A stretch of DNA of 64,000 bases from Glutamicibacter sp002979865 (GTDB lineage Bacteria > Actinomycetota > Actinomycetes > Actinomycetales > Micrococcaceae): assembly GCF_050030965.1 (NCBI RefSeq), contig NZ_CP188297.1, forward strand, positions 1,116,001 through 1,180,000, written 5' to 3'. Positions 1 to 8,643 of this stretch are shown one piece after another. Under the pieces are notes generated by a model that saw only the letters and a list, made by a program, of their open reading frames with translations, was not told the DNA's origin and searched no databases. A program made the position numbers and the translations under genes. Each line of letters starts with the position of its first letter. The first letter of the stretch is position 1.

Positions 1-58
1 AGCAGTTGATATCCGTACCTTCAATAGATTTCCGTTGCGGTCCGCCCGGTTCCCTGCA

Positions 59-94
59 CAAAAATGCCCCGGCTGCCGAAGCAGCCAGGGCATT
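59..94 (-). terminator. Rho-independent terminator after the DUF6318-like lipoprotein gene
   Basis: An inverted repeat pairs AATGCCC (63-69) with GGGCATT (88-94). An inner GGCTGC/GCAGCC stem closes on a CGAA tetraloop. Read on the minus strand the stem is followed by TTTTTG, so it fits the end of the minus-strand gene that stops at 112. Confidence 0.75.
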
Positions 95-111
95 CTCCAA
101 GTCACATATTG

Positions 112-780
112 CTATTGCGCGTTAACCGCGACATTCAGCGGCTGCCATCCGGAAGACTCGTCGAACGCCGGATCCTGCACAGCTAGCGAGCAAATGGATC
201 CAATGAAGTTTCCATCCTCGTCATAAGCGATCTCATCCCAATTTTCTTCAAAATCCATGCAGGAAACCGGCTCAATTTCGCTGGTCGCCTTTCCATCTGC
301 ACCGAGTACTAGGCCAGCGGCTCGCTCTATTCCAAAGCTGGCAAACATAACCTTGGGCTCGCCCGGCGATGCTTGATACTTGTCCAAGGTGCTCATGGTT
401 TCAATAACCCTGAATTCGCCTTCGCCAATACTTCCACCATTGGCATAGGCCTGGTCAGTCTGGGCGATTAGCTCCTGGCATAAGGTGCAGTCCGCTGCCG
501 AGAAGCCTTTGAGTGCGGCGGTGTCACCGCTCGCCACCGCATAATTCAGCAGCTGCACCCAATACTCCACGGCACCTTCCAGCCCTTCCTCGGATTTCTC
601 GCTGAGGACCGCCGGGCGCTGCGGAACTTCAGCATTTTGCTCCGGGGAGCTCGGCGTGGGCGACACCGTGCCAGCAGAAGGATCACCGGCCCCTCCCTGG
701 GATGCACTGACGCAACCGCTGGCTGCCAGCGTCAATGCAGCCATCAAAGCTGCAAGCTTTATTTGATGATTTCGAACCAT
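112..780 (-). CDS. DUF6318-like secreted lipoprotein
   Basis: A 222-residue protein with a basic start, a hydrophobic segment (residues 9-21) and a lipobox ending AASGC (Cys23), so it should be exported and lipid-anchored. A Ser/Pro/Thr-rich linker (about 25-55) leads to a globular domain whose pattern YWVQLLNYAVASGD, then CTLCQ, matches the DUF6318 family of actinobacterial lipoproteins as I remember it. The CTLC cysteines and a later pair could form disulfides. A GAAGG lies 8 nt upstream of the ATG. It is monocistronic, with a terminator behind it. The molecular function of the family is unknown and nothing nearby suggests one. Confidence 0.8.
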   Translation of the reverse strand: MVRNHQIKLAALMAALTLAASGCVSASQGGAGDPSAGTVSPTPSSPEQNAEVPQRPAVLSEKSEEGLEGAVEYWVQLLNYAVASGDTAALKGFSAADCTLCQELIAQTDQAYANGGSIGEGEFRVIETMSTLDKYQASPGEPKVMFASFGIERAAGLVLGADGKATSEIEPVSCMDFEENWDEIAYDEDGNFIGSICSLAVQDPAFDESSGWQPLNVAVNAQ

Positions 781-1028
781 TGCCGCCGCCTTCGTGGAGT
801 TTTTTCCGCGTTCAAAAACGACATTACATCAAGCATTTCGATAATACGACCACTATTCAAATAACGTTTTGGCTACTCTTTTCAATGAGAATCGCTGGAA
901 AAATTCCACGTTAACTCTGGCCGAACAAGGGAAATTCGGCGCGATAGCGAACCCTGCTTGCACTAAAGCGCAGAGCCGCTCACCTGGATGCAGGAGAAGC
1001 GAAGCAGCCACTGCCCTAAAATAGTTCC
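781..1028. promoter_or_regulatory. Divergent promoter region, with a probable leaderless start for the IclR gene
   Basis: A 248-nt AT-richer spacer between divergent genes. On the plus strand TAAAAT (1017-1022) sits exactly six bases before the IclR ATG at 1029. That is the geometry of a -10 box driving a leaderless transcript, and no Shine-Dalgarno sequence is visible. No clear -35 or operator palindrome was found. Confidence 0.4.
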
Positions 1029-1778
1029 ATGGCCAATTCGCCCAGTGGGGACTCTATGCTGGACCGCTTGGTTCGGATCCTGAATTCCTTTGATCTCAAC
1101 AATCAGTCGCTCAGCGTCAGCAGCCTGGCCCGGCGTGCCGACATCCCCAAAGCAACCATGTACAGGTTGCTCGATGAATTGGTATCCCATGACTTGCTGG
1201 CACGAGACGGGTCTGGCCAGGTGCGGCTGGGTTTGCGCCTTTGGGAATTAGCCAATCGAAGCGCTGCCACCCAGGACCTTCGCACCGCGGCATTGCCGTT
1301 CATGGAGGACATCAACCAGCTGCTGGGGCAAAATACCCAGCTCTCGGTACTGCACCAGGATGAGGTGCTGATCATCGAGCGTCTCTCGCGGCCCGGCTCT
1401 GTTGTCAATCAGGCGAATGTCGCCGGACGCATGCCTGTGCACCGAACTTCGATGGGCATGGCACTTTTGGCCTTTTCGCGGCCGGAAACCATTCACGGGT
1501 TCCTGGAACGCCACCACGAACTGATGACCGCCACCCATCCTGAACTCCGCGCAGAAATGGCGGAGATCCGTCGCAACGGATTCGCCTCGTTCGACGGATT
1601 CATCGACCCGGAAACCACCGGTGCCGCCGCCCCGATCCTCGACGAGGCGGGCTATCAGGTTGCGGTTATCTCGGTGGTTGTTCCCCGCGACTCTGGAACA
1701 CTGCAGTCCGCAGCTCTGGCGCTACGCACCGCAGCCCGGGGCATTTCCCGTGCAATGCATTTGGGCGACAACCGCTAG
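1029..1778 (+). CDS. IclR family transcriptional regulator
   Basis: A 249-residue protein with the IclR layout. An N-terminal winged helix-turn-helix (about residues 10-65) carries the pattern LARRADIPKATMYRLLDEL. It is followed by a GAF-like effector domain (about 80-245) with the typical HRTSMGMALLAF stretch. IclR proteins often control aromatic-acid catabolism (PcaR, PobR). The gene lies near the aromatic island but is separated from it by about 0.8 kb of empty sequence, so its target cannot be named. It probably uses a leaderless start, with TAAAAT six bases before the ATG. There is no paired operon. Confidence 0.9.
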   Translation: MANSPSGDSMLDRLVRILNSFDLNNQSLSVSSLARRADIPKATMYRLLDELVSHDLLARDGSGQVRLGLRLWELANRSAATQDLRTAALPFMEDINQLLGQNTQLSVLHQDEVLIIERLSRPGSVVNQANVAGRMPVHRTSMGMALLAFSRPETIHGFLERHHELMTATHPELRAEMAEIRRNGFASFDGFIDPETTGAAAPILDEAGYQVAVISVVVPRDSGTLQSAALALRTAARGISRAMHLGDNR

Positions 1779-2608
1779 GCGTAATCAGGATCCCGCTGTT
1801 CGATACACGCGCTACATCCACTGGCAATGCAAGCAGTCAATAGCTTCCGAGACCATCGCACTTCTCTGAACTCCTTGTGGAGTTGATGCCACCAATGAAT
1901 TGGTCTGCGTTTCTTCCGACAACGGGCGGAAAACAAGTGGTTGGTTGCTCTCCGATCTCGGTTTCGAGCGAGATAACGAGGTAGCTCCAGATCAAGTAAC
2001 GTGTTGAGATCTTCCGGGATGAAAATGTCGTAGCCAGGGCCATTCTGGTTTCCACCATCCAACGGCACGGACTACTTCAGTTCCCGACTCATCCGCGGGT
2101 GCACTATCCGAAAAGCACTCAGCCCAGGCGCATTTCGTGCATCATCACCGCCAGGCAGACCTGGCCGGCCGCTCTTGCCGCCAAGCAACCGGACACTGCC
2201 TTGCCCAAACAGGCAGGTTTCATCCCCGAGCTCTTCCTGAGGCGCGGCTCGTCCCCAGAGTCCAAGAGCGGATCTGTTCATGATGAAGCGCCAAGCCGGC
2301 TTCGTCTCGATGGCAAGCCCGCCAGTGTTGTCCACGTGCGACCGAGAATTTCGCTTGAACCCGGACGCCGCACACCATCCACGTGCCGGCCATGATTGGA
2401 TGGGATCCATCGTGGTCCTTCTAATTCGTTTGCCTTCTGGAACCAGGACCTCCCAAGTCACTGCCTGCAGCGCCATTCCTTGGCCAGTACCCGCCCAGAT
2501 CCGAGGTGGCCACTGCGAATCAAAGACTGACCGCTCCCCGACTAAACGCGCCATTAAAACGCTGAAGGGGCGAAGCCCGTTGGCGCCGCCCCTCCGCTGA
2601 GAAATGTC
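1779..2608. other. Long stretch without a convincing gene
   Basis: About 830 nt separate the IclR gene from the aromatic-acid transporter. Open frames of 60-160 codons exist on both strands, the longest at 2072-2554 on the minus strand. None shows a recognisable domain, a good ribosome binding site or coherent composition, and they overlap one another. It may be decayed coding sequence. I cannot identify a parent gene. Confidence 0.5.
2566..2593 (-). terminator. Weak terminator hairpin after the aromatic-acid transporter
   Basis: AGGGGCG (2566-2572) pairs with CGCCCCT (2587-2593). On the minus strand the stem is followed after a few bases by CGTTTTAA. It lies just past the stop codon at 2609. 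The loop is long and the T-run imperfect. Confidence 0.4.
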
Positions 2609-3967
2609 CTAGCTGGCGGAATTCGTGCTTGCCGAATCCGAAGTTTCCTTCTCCGGGGCGTGAGGCGACGCGCCGCCGCGCAGCATCATTAACGCAACTG
2701 CCGCGCACAGCACCACAATGCCTACGCCCAGGTACAACTGGGCGGCGGTCCACGAGGCGTCAAGCAGGCTGCCGGCAGCCAGTGGAGCCAGGATCGCGCC
2801 GAAACGGCCGATGCCAATAGCCCAGCCAACGCCGGTTCCACGTGACTGCGGTGCATAGGAGGACGGCGTCAACGTGTAGAGGCCGGCTACGCAACCGTTA
2901 ATGAGCATGCCAACCAGAACACCCAGGACGAAGGCCAGTGCAAGGATGCCTGCCGCCGAGATGAACACCACCATGAGCACTGAGGAAAGTACAGTGAACG
3001 CAATGAGCACCTTGCGAACGGCCCACTTGGTGGTCAAAGCGCCGAAGAGCAGGGAACCGAAGGTGCCACCGAGGGTCAGCATCAGGCCGCCGACCACACC
3101 TTGGCTTTCGGTCATGCCCGCGGTTACCAGCAGCTTCGGGGTCCAGCTGTTCACGAAGTAGAAGCCGAACATCACCGCGAAGAAGGCCACCCAGATCACC
3201 GCGGTCACCCGGCGTGTATCCGGTGAGAAGAGCGCAAGGACTGCGTTGCGGCTTCGGCCAGATGCGGAGCTGCCCTGTTCTGGCAGGGCCACGTTCTCGG
3301 CACCCAGGTGCATTTTGCGTGCCAGCTTGCTCAGCTTCTCGGCGGTTCGCGCAGTACGCCGGGTCAGCAGGAAGTCAACGGATTCGGGGACGACGGCCAG
3401 CAAAGCCAGGAAGGCGACCATCGTCAGCACTCCTCCGAAAATGAAGACCGAGCGCCAACCGTAATGGGCCTGCAGCGAGACCGCCGCCATGCCGCCCAAG
3501 GTGGCGCCGACTCCGTAGCCGGCGGTGTAGATGCTGACCGCCATGCCTCGCCAGCGGCCATTGGAGTATTCGCTGGTGATCACGTTGGTGCACGCCAGAA
3601 TGCCGCCGACTCCCAGGCCGGTGACGATACGCCAGATGGCAAGGCTCGCCATGGAATCCGCGGTGGCTGAGAGGAACATGCCCAGCGATGCCAGCGCGGT
3701 GGTTCCCAAGAGCATCGGACGGCGTCCGAACAGGTCGGCGAATGGAGCCAGGAACAATGAGCCGGCAGCCATGCCAAAGAGGCCTGAGCTGAGCAGTACG
3801 CCCAGCTGGGCGCCGTTCAACGAGAATTCTTCGGAAACCTGATTTGAGGTAAAGGCCATGGCCAACACATCAAAACCGTCGAGGGCGTTCAAGAAGGTGC
3901 AGACTGCGACGACGAGCCATTGAAAGGCCGACATCGGTGAATCTTCAATTCTCTGTTTGATGTCCAT
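2609..3967 (-). CDS. MFS aromatic acid:H+ symporter (AAHS family, VanK/PcaK-like)
   Basis: A 452-residue, 12-helix major facilitator. Helix 1 carries LDGFDV, the DGxD signature of the aromatic acid:H+ symporter family (PcaK, BenK, VanK). The helix 2-3 loop carries the MFS motif FADLFGRRPM. It is the last gene of a probable vanA-vanB-transporter operon, 87 nt after vanB, the order described for vanABK in Corynebacterium glutamicum. It most likely imports vanillate, protocatechuate or a related acid at the cytoplasmic membrane. Substrate choice is inferred from neighbours, not from sequence. Confidence 0.85.
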   Translation of the reverse strand: MDIKQRIEDSPMSAFQWLVVAVCTFLNALDGFDVLAMAFTSNQVSEEFSLNGAQLGVLLSSGLFGMAAGSLFLAPFADLFGRRPMLLGTTALASLGMFLSATADSMASLAIWRIVTGLGVGGILACTNVITSEYSNGRWRGMAVSIYTAGYGVGATLGGMAAVSLQAHYGWRSVFIFGGVLTMVAFLALLAVVPESVDFLLTRRTARTAEKLSKLARKMHLGAENVALPEQGSSASGRSRNAVLALFSPDTRRVTAVIWVAFFAVMFGFYFVNSWTPKLLVTAGMTESQGVVGGLMLTLGGTFGSLLFGALTTKWAVRKVLIAFTVLSSVLMVVFISAAGILALAFVLGVLVGMLINGCVAGLYTLTPSSYAPQSRGTGVGWAIGIGRFGAILAPLAAGSLLDASWTAAQLYLGVGIVVLCAAVALMMLRGGASPHAPEKETSDSASTNSAS

Positions 3968-4054
3968 GGGGAACTATCTCCAGTTTTAGGGTGCACCAAG
4001 CCGCCCGCGAAACCGTTTCGGTCCGCCGGCGAGGGTGCCAAGATGGGAAATTTG

Positions 4055-5068
4055 CTAGTTCGGTTCGATGGTGACCACGGCGGGTCCGCCGGTGCGGGCG
4101 GCATCGGCCTTGGCACCGGTCTGGGAGGTAATGGCTCGCGAAACGCAGCAGTTCATCTTGCTCGACTGGCGTTTCTGCCGTTCGGAGTAGAACACGTCGC
4201 GGTGGTCAATCCGTCCGGTGATTTCGGTAATGCGCACCTCGCACAAACCGCATTCGCCCTTGCGGCAGTCGGACATCATGTCCGCACCGGCGTCCTCCAA
4301 GGCCTCGAGCATGGAGCGCCCTTGGGGAACGGTCACTTCCAGGTTCAGCTTGGGAACCCGGACAATGAATTCCTCCGGGTCGTACCAGCCCGAGTTGCCA
4401 AAGGTTTCATAGCGCAGCGCCGATGGATCCAGCTCGAGTTCTGCCCAGCCACGGCGAACTGCATCCATCAACCGGATCGGCCCGCACATGTACAGTTCGG
4501 TTTCCTCGCCGGCACGTTCCAGCAGCTCGTTGACCGACAGGGACGTGCCTTCATCGTCCACGTGCACTTCCAGCCGAGAACCGTGTTCCGCCTCCAGCTG
4601 TGCCAAGTAGGCCATGGCCGAACGCTTGCGGCCGGCAAACACCAGTGTGTAGTCGGCATTCAAACGCTTGAGCACTGAAGCCATATTCGCCATGGCGGTA
4701 ATGCCGACACCGCCAGCCAAGAGGATGTAGTGCTTGGCACCCACGCGCAGCGGGAAGTTCTGCAATGGCTGGGTGATCTGCAAACGGTCTCCCACTGCCA
4801 GCTCGTGCATATAGGTCGATCCTCCACGGGAGAGCGGAGCCTTGAGCACGCTGATCACCAGCGTTGTTCCGTCAGCGCTCGACTCGACCACAGAGTAGGA
4901 GCGCTTGGCATCCTCTGCGTTGATTTGCACCTTCAAATCTATGTGCGAGCCAGGCTCGGCTCGCTTTGGCAGCTGCGGGGCAAGCTCGATGCGCTTGATC
5001 CCATCGGCCACGTCTGCGATGCCGGTGACTTCCGCTTCCTGCCAGACTTCAATATTTGTCGCTGCCAT
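4055..5068 (-). CDS. vanB: Vanillate O-demethylase reductase subunit (VanB-like)
   Basis: A 337-residue oxidoreductase of the phthalate dioxygenase reductase (class IA) type. It has an N-terminal flavin-binding barrel with RSYSVV, an NAD-binding domain with LLAGGVGITAMANM, and a C-terminal plant-type [2Fe-2S] domain. The cysteine ligands are in CRKGECGLC (Cys268, 273, 276), with a later Cys at about 307. It passes electrons from NADH to the Rieske oxygenase encoded directly upstream (40 nt gap). The pair should demethylate vanillate to protocatechuate. A C-terminal tail of about 25 residues after the cluster is longer than usual. Other aromatic oxygenase reductases look alike, so the substrate rests on context. 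Confidence 0.85.
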   Translation of the reverse strand: MAATNIEVWQEAEVTGIADVADGIKRIELAPQLPKRAEPGSHIDLKVQINAEDAKRSYSVVESSADGTTLVISVLKAPLSRGGSTYMHELAVGDRLQITQPLQNFPLRVGAKHYILLAGGVGITAMANMASVLKRLNADYTLVFAGRKRSAMAYLAQLEAEHGSRLEVHVDDEGTSLSVNELLERAGEETELYMCGPIRLMDAVRRGWAELELDPSALRYETFGNSGWYDPEEFIVRVPKLNLEVTVPQGRSMLEALEDAGADMMSDCRKGECGLCEVRITEITGRIDHRDVFYSERQKRQSSKMNCCVSRAITSQTGAKADAARTGGPAVVTIEPN

Positions 5069-5108
5069 TGCGTTGGCACCAACCTTTCAGTTTGAACGCG
5101 GGAGCCGG

Positions 5109-6203
5109 CTAGGCGCGGACGGACTGGCTGGCTTCGGCGGCGAGCATGCCGTCAAGAATGCGGCGAACCCACATGCCGCCGGCATCGATGTTCAGGTTGT
5201 AGAACTCGTAGTCCGGGTTGGCATCAATGGCTTTCTGCTGGGCCTTGAGCATCGCCTCGTCTTCGCCGAAGACCCCATGCACCCCATCACGCAGCTGGGT
5301 GGTGATCAGCTGGCTGTCCAGGCAGTAGTTGCGCATGAACGCCCAGAAGTAATGCGAGGAACGATCAGTTTCCGGGGTGATCGTGTTCATGACGAATCCA
5401 TTGACTCCTTGGCTGCGGTCGCCTTCAGGCGCGCCGGTTCCAGCCTTGGCTACGCCGACGTCAATGGTAATCGTTGCCGGCGCTTCGAAGTGGATGATCT
5501 GCCAGCGGTCCACCTTGCCTTCGAAACCCGGGAACTTGTCGCGCATGTTCTTCAGCCAGAATGGCGGTGCGTCGATATTGTGCATCCAGCGTGTGACGGT
5601 GACCTTGTTGCCTACATGAGTGGTGATGAATTCCGAGTCGCTCAGCTCATCTTGGCCGATCGAGGAGGAATGCACGAATTCCTCATGGGTCAGGTCCATC
5701 AGGTTGTCCAGGATCAGCTGGTAGTTGCAATCGGCGGCAATGGTCATGCCGTCGCCTGCCCATTGTTCGGAAGACATCTGGTGCATGTCCGGGACCAGCT
5801 CCGGGTCGGCCAAGGTGGGGTCGCCCATCCAGATCCAGACATAGCGGTAGCGCTCAACAATAGGGAAGGAAGGAACAGTAGCCGAAGGATTGATGGTTTC
5901 CTGGGCCGGCATCGAGACGCACCGGCCAGCGGAGTTGTAGACGATGCCGTGGTATGGGCACTGCAACCCGTCCTTTCCCACGGTCTTGCCCATGGATAGC
6001 GGAGCCAAGCGGTGCCAGCAGGAGTCAGCCAGTGCAACGGCCTTGCCAACTTCGGTGCGATACAGGGCAACCGGGCGCTTAGCAATGGTGCGCGACATCG
6101 GCTTGCGGGTGACCTCGTGATCCCAGGCGGCTACGTACCAGGCATTCAGCGGATGGTCCATGATCTTGGCGGTGGTGGTGCTCTTGGCGGCAACCTCGGT
6201 CAT
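5109..6203 (-). CDS. vanA: Vanillate O-demethylase Rieske oxygenase subunit (VanA-like)
   Basis: A 364-residue Rieske non-heme iron oxygenase. The Rieske ligands are C62-W-H64 and C82-PY-H85. The mononuclear iron site is visible in NLMDLTHEEFVHSS, a stretch typical of VanA. The start at 6203 is chosen because GAGAGG lies seven bases before it. A longer frame to 6254 lacks such a site. It is the first gene of the operon with vanB and the MFS transporter, and faces a PadR regulator across two palindromes. Predicted reaction: vanillate + O2 + NADH to protocatechuate + formaldehyde. Related oxygenases act on other methoxybenzoates. Confidence 0.85.
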   Translation of the reverse strand: MTEVAAKSTTTAKIMDHPLNAWYVAAWDHEVTRKPMSRTIAKRPVALYRTEVGKAVALADSCWHRLAPLSMGKTVGKDGLQCPYHGIVYNSAGRCVSMPAQETINPSATVPSFPIVERYRYVWIWMGDPTLADPELVPDMHQMSSEQWAGDGMTIAADCNYQLILDNLMDLTHEEFVHSSSIGQDELSDSEFITTHVGNKVTVTRWMHNIDAPPFWLKNMRDKFPGFEGKVDRWQIIHFEAPATITIDVGVAKAGTGAPEGDRSQGVNGFVMNTITPETDRSSHYFWAFMRNYCLDSQLITTQLRDGVHGVFGEDEAMLKAQQKAIDANPDYEFYNLNIDAGGMWVRRILDGMLAAEASQSVRA

Positions 6204-6285
6204 GACGGTCCTCTCGATTGCGGACCCGGCAGTGCTCGGCGATGGCGGATCCAATATGTGGTTTGCCCAAAGGCGGAATATGAGA

Positions 6286-6340
6286 AACTATCTATGCACA
6301 TAGATAGTTCGCATGCCATTAGACTAGCTATATAGATAGT
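6286..6340. promoter_or_regulatory. Paired palindromic operators between vanA and the PadR gene
   Basis: A perfect inverted repeat at 6286-6309 has 11-bp arms AACTATCTATG and CATAGATAGTT around CA. A second, nearly perfect one lies at 6323-6340 (ACTAGCTATATAGATAGT). Their centres are 34 bp apart, and both contain the half-site ACTATCTAT or its complement. They fill the divergent intergenic space, so the neighbouring PadR protein probably binds both and controls van expression and its own. Confidence 0.8.
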
Positions 6341-6372
6341 GATACGCAACACATTTCTGGAAAGGGGCGGTT

Positions 6373-6954
6373 TTGAGTCTTCGCAACGCGCTGCTTTCAC
6401 TGCTGACAGTTGAACCAATGACCGGCTATGACCTGTACAAAGTCTTCGAATCGTCGGTCGGGCACGTCTGGCACGCCCCGGATTCGCAGATCTACCCCGA
6501 GCTGAAACGCATGGAATCCGAAGGTCTCATTGCAGGGCAGGATGTGCCTTGGGGTCCACGCGGAAAGAAACGGCAATACACCATCACCCGGGATGGCGTC
6601 ACCCAATTCAAGGATTGGATGAACACGCCCCTGGAGTACGCACGCACCCGCGATCCCGCGCATCTCAAGGCTGCCTACCTGGAATGGGCGGAACCCGAGG
6701 CCGCGCGCGAGCAGATGCGCGGGCATATCGCTCATCACCGGTCATTGCTCAACCAATGGCAAGAACGCATCGCGGAATTGGAGCAAGGCAGCAACTCCAT
6801 GCTCACCAAGCGCTTGAAGAACACGCCGCGCGAGGAGTGGGAAGCCACTGTTGCCTACAAACGATTCACCTATGAAGGCCTGATCGCCCGGGCAGAAGCT
6901 GAAATCCAGTGGGCTACGCGCGGGCTGGAACTCATCGACCTGCTGAACCCCTAG
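6373..6954 (+). CDS. PadR family transcriptional regulator (VanR-like)
   Basis: A 193-residue protein. An N-terminal PadR winged helix (residues 1-85) carries LLSLLTVEPMTGYDLYKVFESSVGHVW and the wing pattern KKRQYTITRDG. A C-terminal helical dimerisation domain (about 95-190) is of the Vir_reg type. It begins with TTG at 6373, preceded by GGAAAGGGGCGG. It faces vanA. In C. glutamicum the vanABK operon is controlled by a PadR-type repressor, VanR, released by vanillate, so the same role is inferred here. The two palindromes upstream support direct binding. Confidence 0.88.
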   Translation: MSLRNALLSLLTVEPMTGYDLYKVFESSVGHVWHAPDSQIYPELKRMESEGLIAGQDVPWGPRGKKRQYTITRDGVTQFKDWMNTPLEYARTRDPAHLKAAYLEWAEPEAAREQMRGHIAHHRSLLNQWQERIAELEQGSNSMLTKRLKNTPREEWEATVAYKRFTYEGLIARAEAEIQWATRGLELIDLLNP

Positions 6955-6970
6955 GCTGCCGGCCGGCGCA

Positions 6971-7003
6971 ATAAAGCCGCCGACCCGGCACGGATCGGCG
7001 GCT
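6971..7003 (-). terminator. Terminator at the end of the ABC importer operon
   Basis: AGCCGCCGA (6975-6983) pairs perfectly with TCGGCGGCT (6995-7003). On the minus strand it is followed by TTATTG. It lies between the convergent PadR and ATPase genes and may act in both directions. Confidence 0.7.
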
Positions 7004-7010
7004 CAGAGCG

Positions 7011-7880
7011 CTACTTGGGATTCGTCAAGAACTTCGTCTTGGCCTCTTCGGGGCGATGCCCTTGCTTGGCCTTCTGGATTTCCGCGTAGACATGGTGGCG
7101 AAGCTCGGTGAATCGCGGCAGCGACCGGGTTTCCAGCTGGTCGCGCTCCGCCGGCAGATCGATCAGGATATCCTCCTGCACCACGGTTGGCGAAGAAGAC
7201 AAGATGATCACGCGCTGGCCCAGGTAGATCGACTCGTCGATGTCGTGGGTTACGAACAGCACGGTGACCCCCAGCTTCTTCCAGACATTGCGGATCAGGT
7301 CCTCGAGGTCTGCGCGGGTCTGCGCATCAACGGCCGCGAATGGCTCATCCATCAGCAATACCTCTGGCTGGTAGGCCACCGCGCGGGCGATCGCCACGCG
7401 CTGCTGCATGCCGCCGGAGAGCTGCCACGGGTAGGACTTGGGCACATGGCTCAGCCCCACGGCTTCCAGCGCATCGTCCACCAATTTCTTGCGTTCGGCC
7501 TTCGGGACGCCGGCGTTCTTCAGCGGCAGTTCGACATTGTCCGCCACGCGCAGCCACGGGAACAGCGACCGGCCGTATTCTTGGAAGACCACGGCCATTT
7601 TCTTCGGCGGTCCGGTGACTTTCTGCCCGTCCAGCAGCACCTCGCCGCTGGTGGCGCCCAGCAAGCCGGCAATGCACTTGAGCAATGTGGTCTTGCCCGA
7701 ACCGGAAGGACCGACCAGGCACACCAGCTCGCCATGCCCCAGGTCAAAGGTGAGGTCCCGGACCGCTTCGATATCGCCGCCGTCGGTGTGGTAGACCTTC
7801 TTCAGCCCCCGGACCGAGAGCAGCGCTTCGCCTTCTGGCAGGGTGCGCCCGCCGGCGGTTCCATTCTGGCTAGACAGCAT
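7011..7880 (-). CDS. ABC importer ATP-binding protein (SsuB/TauB type)
   Basis: A 289-residue ATPase with Walker A GPSGSGKTT, a Q-loop in VVFQEYGRS, signature LSGGMQQR, Walker B VLLMDEPFA and the switch histidine in VTHD. It groups by pattern with nitrate/sulfonate/taurine importer ATPases. The ATG at 7880 follows AGAGG at good spacing and overlaps the upstream permease by 11 nt. A TTG at 7886 is an alternative. It is the last gene of a five-gene operon (two binding proteins, two permeases, ATPase). Position between van and hydroxycinnamate genes suggests it energises uptake of an aromatic acid, not a sulfonate. That is inference. Confidence 0.88.
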   Translation of the reverse strand: MLSSQNGTAGGRTLPEGEALLSVRGLKKVYHTDGGDIEAVRDLTFDLGHGELVCLVGPSGSGKTTLLKCIAGLLGATSGEVLLDGQKVTGPPKKMAVVFQEYGRSLFPWLRVADNVELPLKNAGVPKAERKKLVDDALEAVGLSHVPKSYPWQLSGGMQQRVAIARAVAYQPEVLLMDEPFAAVDAQTRADLEDLIRNVWKKLGVTVLFVTHDIDESIYLGQRVIILSSSPTVVQEDILIDLPAERDQLETRSLPRFTELRHHVYAEIQKAKQGHRPEEAKTKFLTNPK

Positions 7881-8643
7881 TTTCAACCTCTTTCAGACCG
7901 TTGTACCAGCGCAGGACGCGGCGTTCGATCCACTGGAATATAAATGACATGATGACCCCGATCAGGCCCAGCACCACGATGCCGGACCACATTTCCGGTA
8001 CGGCGAAGGAACGCTGGAACTGGACGATCGCGAAGCCCAGCCCGGAGGAGGATGCGAACATCTCGGAGATGACCATAAGGATCAGCCCGATCGACAAGCA
8101 CTGGCGGATGCCAGCCATGATGGTCGGGGTGGCGCTTGGCAGCACCTGGTAGCGAATCCGGGCTAAACCGCTGATGCCATAGGAGCGGCTGGTTTCGTTC
8201 TGCACCGGATCGATGGCGCGAACGCCCTCAATGGTGTTCAGCAGCACCGGCCAAATCGCGCCGGAGATGATCACCGCGATCTTCATGCCGTCGTTAATGC
8301 CAACCAAGAGCATCAGCACCGGAATCAGCACCGGCGGCGGCAAAGCACGGAAGAACTCGAACACCGGTTCGGTAATCGCCCGGGCGGTGCGGTTCATGCC
8401 GACGAGCAACCCGAGCAGCACACCGAGCACAATGGCCCCGAGCACGCCGAGAACCAGGCGCTGGACGCTTGGCAGGACGTCGGTGAACATGCGTTCGCCA
8501 ACCCAGGTCTCGATGAAGGTCTTGCCCAAGTCTGCCGGGGTAGGAACGAAGAAGCTCGCTCCACCAAGGGTTGCCGCGACCCACCAGAGGATGAGCAGAA
8601 CCGGCAATGCCAGAATGAAGGAAATCGACTTCAGGAGTTTCAT
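7870..8643 (-). CDS. ABC importer permease (second of two)
   Basis: A 257-residue, six-helix permease of the SsuC/TauC class. The coupling (EAA-type) loop GLARIRYQVLPSATPTIMAGIRQCLSIG contacts the ATPase. The ATG at 8643 shares an ATGA overlap with the preceding permease stop and has GGAGAG upstream. The longer frame to 8709 is therefore not used. It differs from its neighbour permease, so the transporter is a heterodimer. It spans the cytoplasmic membrane and would carry the ligand delivered by one or both lipoprotein receptors encoded upstream. Confidence 0.85.
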   Translation of the reverse strand: MKLLKSISFILALPVLLILWWVAATLGGASFFVPTPADLGKTFIETWVGERMFTDVLPSVQRLVLGVLGAIVLGVLLGLLVGMNRTARAITEPVFEFFRALPPPVLIPVLMLLVGINDGMKIAVIISGAIWPVLLNTIEGVRAIDPVQNETSRSYGISGLARIRYQVLPSATPTIMAGIRQCLSIGLILMVISEMFASSSGLGFAIVQFQRSFAVPEMWSGIVVLGLIGVIMSFIFQWIERRVLRWYNGLKEVENAV

